Of a DNA stretch of 55,863 nucleotides, positions 32,267 through 41,344 are shown piece after piece; the first letter of the stretch is position 1; the number at the start of each line of letters is the position of its first letter. Position numbers and translations under genes: made by a program. The notes under the pieces were generated by a model, which did not search any database, had not been told where the DNA came from, and worked only from the letters and a program-made list of their open reading frames with translations. This DNA is from a virus, in IMG/VR virus record IMGVR_UViG_3300047510_001699, positions 1 through 55,863 of that record; one strand, written 5' to 3'.

Positions 32267-32875
32267 ATGAATTTAGTACCCGTAACGAAGTATTTTTATC
32301 CGCACAGAATTTTAGATATCGGTGCGAACATCGGTCAGTTCCATCAAATAGCAAGAGCGTTGTTTCCAGATAGTTATATATTTTCTATTGAAGCTTCTGC
32401 GGCATGTGAACCAGCCTTACGACAAATCACCGACCAGTATCTTATTGGTCTTTTGGCAAAAGATGATTCAGTGTATAATTACTACACAAGAAAAGACACC
32501 GATACTTGTACAGGCAATTCTATTTATCGGGAGTTGACAGAATGGTTCTCTGATAGTAATTTAAAAGTAGTGCCCAAGCAAGGTAGACGATTGGATGATG
32601 TATTTAGCGATGACTCCGAATTTGACCTAATTAAAATTGATACACAAGGGTCAGAGCTTGATATCATAAGTGGTGGTAGGAATTTGTGTAGTAAGGCAAA
32701 AGGTATTCTACTAGAAGTGTCGTTAACACAATACAACGAGAACTCTCCATTAATATCAGAAGTACATGAATTTATGCAAAACTTTGGATATATGCCAAAA
32801 GAAATATTAGGTGAAAGTCGTAATATGCAAACTGGAGAAGTATTTCAGCACGATATCTTATACATTAAACAATAA
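32267..32875 (+). CDS. FkbM-family methyltransferase
   Basis: 202 aa. SAM-binding motif ILDIGANIGQFHQI, then acidic IEASAACEP, and the FkbM hallmark FDLIKIDTQGSELDIISGG. These enzymes O-methylate sugars in natural products and surface glycans. Its place in the glycan island suggests it caps or decorates a glycan residue. Confidence 0.85.
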   Translation: MNLVPVTKYFYPHRILDIGANIGQFHQIARALFPDSYIFSIEASAACEPALRQITDQYLIGLLAKDDSVYNYYTRKDTDTCTGNSIYRELTEWFSDSNLKVVPKQGRRLDDVFSDDSEFDLIKIDTQGSELDIISGGRNLCSKAKGILLEVSLTQYNENSPLISEVHEFMQNFGYMPKEILGESRNMQTGEVFQHDILYIKQ

Positions 32876-32882
32876 AGGAAAT

Positions 32883-33725
32883 ATGAAAGACTTAATAATA
32901 GGTGCAGCAGATAATTACGAATGGCAGCACGTTCGGATATGGGCAACATCAATCAAGCAATCTGGCTTCGAGGGAGATGTTGTTTTGTTAGCTTATAGAG
33001 TTACGGAAGAGCTTGTACGGAAGTGTCAAGAACTTGGCATATATGTCGTCCAAGTTGACCACGATGAAACTGGTGCTCCTATAAACCATAGATTGGGTAA
33101 TATTAATACACAATCACATAAGATTCGTAACTTCCATATCTGGCAATATCTATCCGATAATGACCCGTATCGTATGGTTGCTATCACAGATACTCGGGAC
33201 ATTTATTTTCAATCAAACCCCAGAATCTTCTTTGACAACCACCAAGAACACGATATCTATTTCCCAAGTGAATGTATTGAAATACGACACGAAGCGTGGA
33301 TATCAAGTATGATTAGTCATCTATTTGGTCCATTCATCCTAGATGCAATCAAACATAGCACCACCTGTAACAGTGGGACATTGTTTGGTAAGGGTGATGC
33401 AATTAAGCAATTGATGTTGAATATGTACTTAATCGCTAAGAACTTTTCTGCAACTGGGTCAGACCAACCAACGATGAATGTAATCAAAGAACTATTCCCA
33501 CCACAGAACTGTAAAGTACTTGGAATGGATGCTGGTTGGGCATGTCAATCTGGTGTTGTACTAGACCCAGAGAAGACGCACTACGTTCCGTTGCTGTTGG
33601 AACCACAACCAGTTATCAAAGACAAAATGGTATATAACAACGAAGGAACCTTATTTTGTATTGTCCATCAATGGGATAGAATTCCAGAACTAAAGTCTAT
33701 CGTGGCAGAGCGGTATGCAGTATAG
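32883..33725 (+). CDS. GT-A-type glycosyltransferase-like protein
   Basis: 280 aa from the ATG at 32883, 5 nt after AAGGA. It starts KDLIIGAADNYEWQHVRIWATSI and has ITDTRDIYFQSNP with a DxD-like metal site, then CNSGTLFGKGD, GSDQPTMN and VHQWDR, a layout seen in GT-A enzymes that act on processive or surface glycans. It overlaps the next gene by 11 nt. The donor is unknown. Confidence 0.7.
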   Translation: MKDLIIGAADNYEWQHVRIWATSIKQSGFEGDVVLLAYRVTEELVRKCQELGIYVVQVDHDETGAPINHRLGNINTQSHKIRNFHIWQYLSDNDPYRMVAITDTRDIYFQSNPRIFFDNHQEHDIYFPSECIEIRHEAWISSMISHLFGPFILDAIKHSTTCNSGTLFGKGDAIKQLMLNMYLIAKNFSATGSDQPTMNVIKELFPPQNCKVLGMDAGWACQSGVVLDPEKTHYVPLLLEPQPVIKDKMVYNNEGTLFCIVHQWDRIPELKSIVAERYAV

Positions 33726-34446
33726 TATTGTAATCTCATATCGTAACCGTGAAAACCATCTAGCTATCAACATCCCTAGACTTTACCAATATTTTACAAA
33801 GTTAAATGTTGACTTTGAAATTATCGTAGTTGAACAAAATGATTCCGAGCCATTCTGCCGTGGTCAATTGTTCAACGAAGGTGTAAAGATTGCCAAAGGT
33901 GATGTAATAATCATCCACGACATAGACCATTATCCTACCGACGGAACCAACTATACAGAGTTTACCACGGATGTGTTTCTTCCAATCGCAAAAGTAATCT
34001 ATGTTGATAACAATCTACAACCGAAACCATTGGACAAAGTTCCAAGTGGTTATCGGCATTTTAGAGAAGGCGTAGATTCCGATTTCTTTGGAGGCGTGTT
34101 GATTATTAAGAAAGATAAATTCCTTGACATCAATGGATTCTCGAATGTGTATGTGGGGTGGGGATTGGAAGATGCGGATATCAGAGAACGTATATTACAC
34201 TATGGATTGAGTATCAAGCGTTCTGACGCCAATACATTCTTTGCACTCGACCACCCAGATTCCGCACCAACACCAGGTGACGTTAACTTCTTAAACAATA
34301 GCCAGGCCTTTATGTATCGTGGACAATTATTGAAGTACGGAATAAAGTCACAACTAGCCGAAGTTGAAGAAGTAGTACCACCAATGAAAGAAATTAGTCG
34401 GTGGATAAAGGTTACAAATTTTGCTGCAAATGAGGATATGTTATGA
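33715..34446 (+). CDS. GT7-like (beta-1,4-galactosyltransferase-type) glycosyltransferase
   Basis: 243 aa. YSIVISYRNRENHLAINIPRL, EQNDSEPFCRGQLFNEG, IIHDIDHYP (DxD), and NGFSNVYVGWGLEDADIRERI. This order (R-N-R start, FNRG-like box, D-x-D, WGWGxEDxD) is that of animal-type B4GALT family 7. It likely transfers a hexose in a glycan built by the island. ATGA overlap with the next gene. Confidence 0.82.
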   Translation: MQYSIVISYRNRENHLAINIPRLYQYFTKLNVDFEIIVVEQNDSEPFCRGQLFNEGVKIAKGDVIIIHDIDHYPTDGTNYTEFTTDVFLPIAKVIYVDNNLQPKPLDKVPSGYRHFREGVDSDFFGGVLIIKKDKFLDINGFSNVYVGWGLEDADIRERILHYGLSIKRSDANTFFALDHPDSAPTPGDVNFLNNSQAFMYRGQLLKYGIKSQLAEVEEVVPPMKEISRWIKVTNFAANEDML

Positions 34447-35135
34447 AAATTTTATATAGAATCTCTGATGGTTCGTACAAGAAAGAACGATTTCAACATG
34501 CTACCAAACAGAATTGTATCGCAAACTTCTTGACACACTTTCCAAAAGAAGAAGTGACTATATATGCCGATAACGTTCGGGATGAAACACTCGAATGGAT
34601 TACCGCATTAGGATGTGAAACTATCCGTACAAATGGTGGAAGTAGTGCAGCGGGGTTCCGCATCGTCATGGACGCTGCATTAGAATTGGCTGATGATGAA
34701 TCCGTATACTTTGTAGAAGATGATTATTTCCATTTACAGAATTCCAGAAAAGTATTATTGGAAGGACTGGAGCGGTCACACTATGTTTCGTTATATGACC
34801 ACAGAGATAAATACATTCCAGCCAGTATGGGCGGTAATCCTTTTATCGAAGATGATGCAGCAGAACTCACTAAAGTTTTCGTTACCGATTCAGTTCATTG
34901 GAAACTTACCAATAGCACAACGATGACCTTTGCGACTAAGGTAGTAACATTAAAAGAAGATGCTGAGATTTGGAAGAAGTATACATCAGGCACCTATCCA
35001 CATGATTTCAAGTGTTTCCTTGAATTACGTGAGAATGGACGTACACTCGCCACACCACTACCAGGCTACAGTACTCACTGTGAACCAATGTGGGCATCAC
35101 CATTAATTGATTGGGAATCATGCGTACCTGCTTAA
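34443..35135 (+). CDS. GT-A-type glycosyltransferase-like protein
   Basis: 230 aa. KILYRISDGSYKKERFQHATK, then VTIYADNV, GCETIRTNGGSSAAGFRIVMD, and an acidic VYFVEDDYFH motif that fits the DxD nucleotide-sugar site. The later HDFKCFLELRENGRTL and a final CVPA complete it. It is similar in layout to GT2-like phage enzymes, although the exact family is not certain. It overlaps the next gene by 16 nt. Confidence 0.65.
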   Translation: MKILYRISDGSYKKERFQHATKQNCIANFLTHFPKEEVTIYADNVRDETLEWITALGCETIRTNGGSSAAGFRIVMDAALELADDESVYFVEDDYFHLQNSRKVLLEGLERSHYVSLYDHRDKYIPASMGGNPFIEDDAAELTKVFVTDSVHWKLTNSTTMTFATKVVTLKEDAEIWKKYTSGTYPHDFKCFLELRENGRTLATPLPGYSTHCEPMWASPLIDWESCVPA

Positions 35136-36010
35136 TAATATGTTATGGATACTTCGGTGACCATTTACATGCAAATGCTATTGCGGAACGTTTAATTACA
35201 GAAGGTCAATATGATGCGGTGGATTATGTAATAGGATTCCCACAAGTATATCCGTTCTTTGAGCGAAACACATATGTACGAAATGTATATATCGATGGAG
35301 TGGGACCAGCTCCACGCGTACGATCAAATGCAAATACTTATGATAAGGTGTTTCAGTTGGGGTCAATCAAACGAGTGGTACCACCACCGGTTGAAATGCA
35401 ATTATTGTGTGGTGTAAAAAATCCATCACCAACGTTTTATGTACATACCAATCCAGAACTAGATCAACTTGTTCGTGAATCTTATGGCGAAAAGACTGGA
35501 TTGGTTATTGGCATAATGAGTAACTGGAAAGAAAGGTCATTCCGTTTTACTAGGGAACAATACGACAGAGCCATCAATATACCCGACCTTGGATATGGTG
35601 GGGCACGTAGAGATACAGACTGGATTGTACAACAACTTGAATCGAAGTATAATACAATAGTTGTTGGTACATCGAGTAATGTAAACCAATTTACAGTAAA
35701 CCACGAAGGACCATCATTGGATTTGACAGCATCTATTTTGAAGTACTGTGATGTGTTCGTTGGTGCGGAAGGCGGTTTGGCAAACTTGGCATTTGCTGTG
35801 GGCACGGATACGATATTAACTTCTGATTTTATACATCAATTATACGGACCAAAGGGTGTAATACAACAAGTAGAGAAGCCTATGTGCGAACCAATACATT
35901 ATGGTGGTTCAAACACACATATAAACTTGGACCCATATCTTACAGATGAAGAAGCACTTTTACAGATTGTACAACATTTAGATAATAAAAGAACGGAGAT
36001 TGGAAAATGA
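35120..36010 (+). CDS. GT9/heptosyltransferase-like glycosyltransferase
   Basis: 296 aa; ATG at 35120 chosen over TTG at 35111. The start CLIICYGYFGDHLHANAIAERL and the late FVGAEGGLANLAFAVGTDTIL resemble ADP-heptose:LPS heptosyltransferase-type GT-B enzymes (D-x-L-x-x-t-P and G-x-x-x-G-x-x-H-x-A boxes), though the second box is diverged. ATGA overlap with the epimerase gene. A heptose donor is not proven. Confidence 0.65.
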   Translation: MRTCLIICYGYFGDHLHANAIAERLITEGQYDAVDYVIGFPQVYPFFERNTYVRNVYIDGVGPAPRVRSNANTYDKVFQLGSIKRVVPPPVEMQLLCGVKNPSPTFYVHTNPELDQLVRESYGEKTGLVIGIMSNWKERSFRFTREQYDRAINIPDLGYGGARRDTDWIVQQLESKYNTIVVGTSSNVNQFTVNHEGPSLDLTASILKYCDVFVGAEGGLANLAFAVGTDTILTSDFIHQLYGPKGVIQQVEKPMCEPIHYGGSNTHINLDPYLTDEEALLQIVQHLDNKRTEIGK

Positions 36011-37041
36011 AAGTATTAATTACTGGGGTGGCTGGATTACTTGGGTCACGAATGGCTGACTGGATTATTGAAAATCATCCAGAAGCTACAGTTATCGGTA
36101 TTGACGATTTAAGTGGCGGATACATAGAAAATGTTAATCCAAAAGTTATTTTCTATAATTTAGACTTGGGTAAAGAATCCTCTAATTTTATTTTCGAGCA
36201 TCACCGACCAGATATTGTATATCATTTTGCTGCATATGCAGCAGAAGCGCTATCTCCGTTTATTCGTCAATACAACTACACGAATAACCTTGTAGCTACC
36301 GCAGGTATTGTTAATAACTGCATTACCTATGGTGTCAAAAGATTGGTCTTTACTTCATCTATGGCAGTATATGGCAATGGAGTTCCTCCATTTGGTGAAG
36401 ACGCACCACGTAATCCAATCGATTCATATGGTATTGCGAAAATGGGGTGTGAGATGGATATTGAAATTGCAGGTGAACAACACGGTCTAGATTGGTGTAT
36501 TATTCGTCCTCACAATGTATATGGTGCCAAGCAGAATATCTGGGATAGTTACCGTAACGTATTAGGTATCTGGATGTATAAGCATTTAACTGGACAACCT
36601 CTTACTATCTTTGGTGACGGGCAACAAACCCGTGCATTCAGTTGTATAGACGATTCTATTGAACCATTATGGAGAGCGGCTACTGACCCGAAAGCATCCA
36701 AACAAATCATCAACTTGGGTGGTATCCACGAATATAGTATCAATGAAGCAGCAAATACGTTGATTGAGGTAATGGGTGGTGGTGAAATCAAATATCTTCC
36801 ACCTCGTCACGAAGTAAAATATGCATTCCCAACTTGGCAGAAGTCGGTAGATGTTCTTGGATTTGAACACAAGACTAATCTATTTGATGGGTTGACAAAG
36901 ATGTGGGAATGGGTTAAACTACAACCTAGTAGACCTCGCCAAGTGTGGGGTGAATACGAATTAAATAAAGGTATTTATTCATATTGGCAACAAGAAACAC
37001 TTAGGTCCGAAGCTCAGTCTTTTACAACATTAACTAAATAA
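36007..37041 (+). CDS. NAD-dependent sugar epimerase/dehydratase
   Basis: 344 aa. Extended SDR: MKVLITGVAGLLGSRM, DDLSGGY, HFAAYAAEA, TSSMAVYG, catalytic DSYGIAK, and IRPHNVYGAKQN with RAFSCIDDSI. It is like UDP-glucose/UDP-GlcNAc 4-epimerases (GalE/WbpP-type) but the substrate is not determined. Last nucleotide-sugar enzyme of the island; it may produce UDP-galactose-type donors for the GT7-like enzyme. Confidence 0.88.
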   Translation: MKVLITGVAGLLGSRMADWIIENHPEATVIGIDDLSGGYIENVNPKVIFYNLDLGKESSNFIFEHHRPDIVYHFAAYAAEALSPFIRQYNYTNNLVATAGIVNNCITYGVKRLVFTSSMAVYGNGVPPFGEDAPRNPIDSYGIAKMGCEMDIEIAGEQHGLDWCIIRPHNVYGAKQNIWDSYRNVLGIWMYKHLTGQPLTIFGDGQQTRAFSCIDDSIEPLWRAATDPKASKQIINLGGIHEYSINEAANTLIEVMGGGEIKYLPPRHEVKYAFPTWQKSVDVLGFEHKTNLFDGLTKMWEWVKLQPSRPRQVWGEYELNKGIYSYWQQETLRSEAQSFTTLTK

Positions 37042-37045
37042 AATT

Positions 37046-37762
37046 ATGTTATCTACACATGAAATTGTAAACGAAGCACGCAGGGTGTATGGTGTGCTAC
37101 ATCAGCAAGATGAAATGAATCAAACCTTAGACTTCTTGCGTACCAAGAATCTACGTGGATTTGTGGAAGTTGGTTCTGCGAATGGAGCATCGTTCCATTG
37201 TTGGGCATCGGTTATTTCTGAGGGAGTTAAGGTATCTGTAGATATGAACTTGGGGTTTGGTATGGGACCAAGTACGAATTCACCAGAATGGGATGAGGCA
37301 GAAAAAGGTATGGGAGACTTTGGTTGGAATCCAGAACTCGCTCAGATGGATTTTCCTGTAGCGAACGAAGCTAACTTCCCAACGGTTCAGACCCGTAACA
37401 ATAAGTGGAGAGAGCGGTTTAGCGATGTTCGTACCGTCGAAGGAAACTGTATGTCTCCCAATACCGTAGAAAAGTTACGCACTGTATTAGATGGAACATT
37501 AGTTGATTGGGTGTTTATTGATGCATGGCATAATATCGGTGGTATGATTACTGATTTCAATAACTACAATCAGTTCTTGACACCAAATGGCTATATGGGA
37601 TTCCACGATATTTACCAAACAAAGTCCACCACTCAGTTCTGGGAACTTATTAAAAAGACTTTCCCCAATACAATTGAGTTTACTGCGGGTACTGGTATCG
37701 GTGTACTTCCTGCGGAATCCATATCATCTACTGGCATTTATAAGTTACCATTACCAGTATGA
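37046..37762 (+). CDS. Class I methyltransferase, CmcI/cephalosporin hydroxylase-like
   Basis: 238 aa. GFVEVGSANGASFHCWASV binds SAM, SVDMNLGFG follows, and DWVFIDAWHNIGGMITDFNNYNQFLTPNGYMGFHDI is typical of the CmcI/TylF-like class. It likely O-methylates a sugar or a small metabolite. It is in the glycan island, overlapped with the next GT2 gene (ATGA). Confidence 0.78.
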   Translation: MLSTHEIVNEARRVYGVLHQQDEMNQTLDFLRTKNLRGFVEVGSANGASFHCWASVISEGVKVSVDMNLGFGMGPSTNSPEWDEAEKGMGDFGWNPELAQMDFPVANEANFPTVQTRNNKWRERFSDVRTVEGNCMSPNTVEKLRTVLDGTLVDWVFIDAWHNIGGMITDFNNYNQFLTPNGYMGFHDIYQTKSTTQFWELIKKTFPNTIEFTAGTGIGVLPAESISSTGIYKLPLPV

Positions 37763-38565
37763 TATCAGTTATAATTCCTACCTATAGGAATCCAAAGTAT
37801 TTAGATTTGTGCTTAAAGTCGGTTACCGAAAACAAGGTTCTGGATTCTACACAAGTTATCGTAGTAGTTGATGGGTACGTAGAAGAAAGCCAAGAAGTGA
37901 TGGCAAAGTATCCAACCGTTGGGTTTCTACCATTTGAACAGAATATGGGAATGCAGTATGCCATCAATGCGGGCGTGATGCAGACTGACACCGAATACGT
38001 ATTGGTCATCAACGACGATAATGTATTTCCTACCCGATGGGATGAACGATTGCTTGGTGTAATCGATTCGATGAAAGATAAAAACGTAGTGTTTACAGTC
38101 AGTCAAATAGAACCCACTGGGCCTGGAATGTTTAACTTTCCTGTAATGAATGTGGGACAATCAATTGACACATTTCAATACGAATTGTATCTTGAAAAAG
38201 AACCAATGTTCACCAGCGATATGATTACGCCGGACGGCCATATTTTTCCGTTCTTGATTAGCAAGAAACATTTTATGGCTATCGGGGGACTGGATACATT
38301 TTATAATAGTCCTAACATCTGTGATTGGGATTTCTTTTTGAAACTAGAGTTATTGGGATTTGAATTCCCACGGACACACCAATTACATTTATATCATTTC
38401 GGTTCAGTATCTACAAAGAAGAACGCCGAAAGTGCTACCTTCCGAGCCAAAGAACAGGCGGCAATAGAACAATATATGTGGAAGTGGGGAGCTCCGCCAC
38501 ACAATCAACCAGGCGTGAACAGTAAAGTCCCACCGACTAAACAATTTAGAGGGTTTCGTGTATGA
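37759..38565 (+). CDS. Glycosyltransferase, GT2
   Basis: 268 aa. Classic GT-A/GT2 start VIIPTYRNPKYLDLCLKSV, then VVVDGYVEE, EQNMGMQYAINAG, LVINDDNVFP (DxD-type) and the C-terminal CDWDFFLKLELLGFEF (E/D-x-D catalytic region). No membrane helices, so it is cytosolic. It ends the glycan island; ATGA overlap with the following Nmad1-like gene. Confidence 0.88.
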   Translation: MISVIIPTYRNPKYLDLCLKSVTENKVLDSTQVIVVVDGYVEESQEVMAKYPTVGFLPFEQNMGMQYAINAGVMQTDTEYVLVINDDNVFPTRWDERLLGVIDSMKDKNVVFTVSQIEPTGPGMFNFPVMNVGQSIDTFQYELYLEKEPMFTSDMITPDGHIFPFLISKKHFMAIGGLDTFYNSPNICDWDFFLKLELLGFEFPRTHQLHLYHFGSVSTKKNAESATFRAKEQAAIEQYMWKWGAPPHNQPGVNSKVPPTKQFRGFRV

Positions 38566-38912
38566 CATTTAAAAATCCAGAAGTGGTGAAGCAAATAGAA
38601 GAGCAATATCCACAGATGATGGATGAGTATAAAAAGATTATGTGGGAACAGTATGAAACGTTCTGCTTGAAACAGTCGAACTATGGTCCGGGCAATATCT
38701 CCGTGGGTACCTCTTTGGCAACCCAAGAGGACATCAAGTTATCGTTGACTGGATTGTGGTTCAGGATGAACGATAAGATACAGCGACTGAAGCAGTTGAT
38801 TGTATTGGGTAAGCAGGACAATGTGGGTGAAGCAGTGGAAGATACTTTCCAAGACCTGTCGGTGTATGCGGTCATCTGCCAGTTGGTCAATCGTGGGAAG
38901 TGGGCAAAATAA
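38562..38912 (+). CDS. Nmad1/DUF1599-like nucleotide-modification-associated protein
   Basis: 116 aa. FCLKQSNYGPGNISVGT, LWFRMNDKIQRLKQLIVLGK, then AVEDTFQDLSVYAVICQLV. This is the pattern of the DUF1599 family, named nucleotide modification associated domain 1 because of its gene neighbourhoods; an all-helical MazG-like pyrophosphatase fold is expected. It could sanitise or supply modified nucleotides. Its neighbours here are glycan genes, not the Mom-like genes. Confidence 0.75.
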   Translation: MTFKNPEVVKQIEEQYPQMMDEYKKIMWEQYETFCLKQSNYGPGNISVGTSLATQEDIKLSLTGLWFRMNDKIQRLKQLIVLGKQDNVGEAVEDTFQDLSVYAVICQLVNRGKWAK

Positions 38913-38935
38913 CTTTATAATAGGAGTAACCAGTA

Positions 38936-39121
38936 ATGCCGAAGTGGAGTTTTAATGGACGTATTGATGAAGATGACTTTGAATTCGAGGATGATTTCAA
39001 CGTGGACGAACAATACACAGGATTTCAGAAGATTGGACGCCGAAAGAAGGGCGAGGAAGAAGTCAAAGGTGCTAAGAAAAAGTCCAGTATAAAACACCAG
39101 AAACGTCCAGATAAGGAATAA
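38936..39121 (+). CDS. Small acidic/basic hypothetical protein (61 aa)
   Basis: The N-terminal half is acidic (DEDDFEFEDDFNVDE) and the C-terminal half basic (GRRKKGEEEVKGAKKKSS). It is likely disordered. AGGAG SD. No function is recognised. Confidence 0.5.
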   Translation: MPKWSFNGRIDEDDFEFEDDFNVDEQYTGFQKIGRRKKGEEEVKGAKKKSSIKHQKRPDKE

Positions 39122-39127
39122 ATAACC

Positions 39128-39135
39128 TATTTATA
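39128..39135 (+). promoter_or_regulatory. TATTTATA box (putative late promoter)
   Basis: TATTTATA, 25 nt before the ATG at 39160, in the only gap of this region. The same box occurs before structural genes at 54341, 48755(-) and 51928(-). Confidence 0.4.
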
Positions 39136-39159
39136 TTAGTATCCTTTTGTGGGAAAACT

Positions 39160-41088
39160 ATGAAGAAACTAGTAAATCAGTTGTTATCTTTTATAAATGA
39201 AGACGCTGCGGCGATGCAGGCAAAGAAGGCGGGATACCTATCTTTGGGTGGTGGATATTACTCAAAGACTGGAGAAGCACCTGCCACAGCCACTACCCGT
39301 GGGGGTACATTCCGTCTTTTAACTAAAAAAGAAAGAGAGGCAAGAGCTAGGTTCCCACTACCAGGTCGGTCTACAATGGGTTATTCTGCAAGAGAAGGCC
39401 CTCCTCGTACTAGAGGTACGGAAGCCGATGTAGTTACCCAAGTAGCCAAAGATTCTGCGTCTGATTCGAGAACCGATAAATTATTTGCATATCTTTCCAG
39501 ACCATCTAGCCGTATTAGTAGAATGATGGCACTGTCTGCGTTCGAAACAACTATATCCGACCGACTAACTTCAGACCAACAAGAACGTGCGAACCTTCTT
39601 AAGTCTGGTATTGAATCTCTATTGGAAGCTCATGCTAAAGGTCAAACCAAGTTGGCTACTGATTTAGCAAAAGAACTTCACAAAGAATTTAAATTTTATT
39701 CTAATACATCAGGCACTTCTTTTAAGACTCAAGCGTTCGGTATGGCAGAACGTCATTTCTTAGGGAAAACTGCATTAGCAAGAGATTTAGTAAAAATATT
39801 TGAAGACGCTGGTATCGATATTAAGGGCGCAGAGGACCAAGACAGAGCATTTAAAAAAACCCTTTCTGGTAGTTCTAAACCAGATTTAGGTGAGAAGTTT
39901 TATGCGGAAAACAGTACAAGAGTTAAACAAATACTTTCTGGATTTTCACAGGTTCCAGATATGTTTAAACAGCTGTTTGGTCCACGTGGAAAAGACGGAG
40001 ACTTATTAGATAATTCCGGCGGTAAGAACAGTCGAGTATATTTTGAACACTCCATAAATAATAACAATGCGTTAGAAAAGACAGAGAAGTTATTACGCTC
40101 TCGCGGTATGAATAGTATGGCTGACTCTATGTCGAAACATCGGCAACGTATGTTACAAATCGCAAAAAATTGGGACAAATATTCATCTAAAGAGCGTGAA
40201 CAAGCCGTGGGTGATTCTTACGCAAGTATGGCGGTTGAACTCAACTCAACCAAATTGGGCGGAGATTCTGAACTATGTGGCGCTATTATGAAAAACTTAG
40301 CAGAAGTAAATCTTTACGACCAAGAGTTAGCTGGTGGTAAGGAAGTATATATGCCTTCACATGGTTCGTTCCCGGCAGCCGATAAACTTGTTCGTGTTAA
40401 GGCTGGTACAAAGGCAGAGCGCATAGATAAGATTAGTGTCAAGTATGGAAAGACTGGTAAGATTTATGGGATGCCGGCACAATCTAGTACTATTTGCTTG
40501 TTACATCCAGACAGTTATTATCACAAACTTACCGGCGGCAAGGTTGGTTTGCCGGGCTATGAAACAGGTGTTAGGTCTGATGTGGTGTTGACTGATAAGG
40601 GATGGGAACGTATGATGAAAGAATCTGGTTATTCAAAATACATTCCACAAAAACAACAAAAACAATTATTAGCTCAATACAAAAAACTACAAAGTGTCAT
40701 TGAACAAGAACGTAATAGTTTAAAGAGAAAGAATATTAAAGATATCGTTCTTATGATGAAAAGTAATCCTAAAATAGAACAAGAACGTAAAAAGTTGGGA
40801 GAACTTACCAATCAAGTAGCCGACACTTTAGAACAACACGTGGGACCAAATAATGCATCGGTAATGAGAAATCAACCTATGTCGTTTGCATCATTGATGA
40901 CCACCCACGCATCTATTCGTACAGCGAAAGGATTCCCAGACTTACTTCATTGCCACCAAGAATTAGAGATGAACAAATTCAATATGGGTATCGATGAAGG
41001 TGATGACGAACTTAGACACTGGTTCCCGCTCTGGAGAGAGGTTGACGAGCGCGGTGGTGGATTATTAATTGGATTCAGCAAAGAGTAA
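39160..41088 (+). CDS. Large protein of unknown function, possibly virion-associated
   Basis: 642 aa. It begins with a short amphipathic helix, then QAKKAGYLSLGGGYYSKTGEAPATATT, a small module I associate with phage virion-internal or structural proteins. The middle is helical and lysine-rich (several 'AKELHKEF', 'KTALARDLVKIFEDAG' stretches). The C-terminal third contains LGGDSELCGAIMKNL, GKTGKIYGMPAQSSTICLLHPD, and ends with RHWFPLWREVDERGGG. No enzyme motif is convincing. The upstream TATTTATA box suggests late expression. Confidence 0.6.
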   Translation: MKKLVNQLLSFINEDAAAMQAKKAGYLSLGGGYYSKTGEAPATATTRGGTFRLLTKKEREARARFPLPGRSTMGYSAREGPPRTRGTEADVVTQVAKDSASDSRTDKLFAYLSRPSSRISRMMALSAFETTISDRLTSDQQERANLLKSGIESLLEAHAKGQTKLATDLAKELHKEFKFYSNTSGTSFKTQAFGMAERHFLGKTALARDLVKIFEDAGIDIKGAEDQDRAFKKTLSGSSKPDLGEKFYAENSTRVKQILSGFSQVPDMFKQLFGPRGKDGDLLDNSGGKNSRVYFEHSINNNNALEKTEKLLRSRGMNSMADSMSKHRQRMLQIAKNWDKYSSKEREQAVGDSYASMAVELNSTKLGGDSELCGAIMKNLAEVNLYDQELAGGKEVYMPSHGSFPAADKLVRVKAGTKAERIDKISVKYGKTGKIYGMPAQSSTICLLHPDSYYHKLTGGKVGLPGYETGVRSDVVLTDKGWERMMKESGYSKYIPQKQQKQLLAQYKKLQSVIEQERNSLKRKNIKDIVLMMKSNPKIEQERKKLGELTNQVADTLEQHVGPNNASVMRNQPMSFASLMTTHASIRTAKGFPDLLHCHQELEMNKFNMGIDEGDDELRHWFPLWREVDERGGGLLIGFSKE

Positions 41089-41090
41089 TT

Positions 41091-41336
41091 ATGGAAATTA
41101 AAAAAGAAATATTCAAGAGGCTTCCGCCTGGTGACCGTTGGGTAGAAGTTGACAAACCAGACGAACGGGTATATACTCCATTAACAGAGGCGTTGGAATA
41201 TTATTTTCAAGAACACGGAACCCGTCAGTATTATATTGATGCTGGGGCTGGTATCATATACAAAGTAGAAACGGCACCAGAGCCAACGCCGCCAATCAAA
41301 CAGTTCTCCATTTACGGGGACTATATTAAACAATAA
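41091..41336 (+). CDS. Hypothetical protein (81 aa)
   Basis: Lies 2 nt after the 642-aa gene. The sequence is a small alpha/beta mix (GDRWVEVDKPDERVYTPLTEALEYYFQEHG, then YYIDAGAGIIYKVETAPEP) with a Pro-rich tail. No family is recognised. Confidence 0.5.
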   Translation: MEIKKEIFKRLPPGDRWVEVDKPDERVYTPLTEALEYYFQEHGTRQYYIDAGAGIIYKVETAPEPTPPIKQFSIYGDYIKQ

Positions 41337-41344
41337 GAGGTTAT

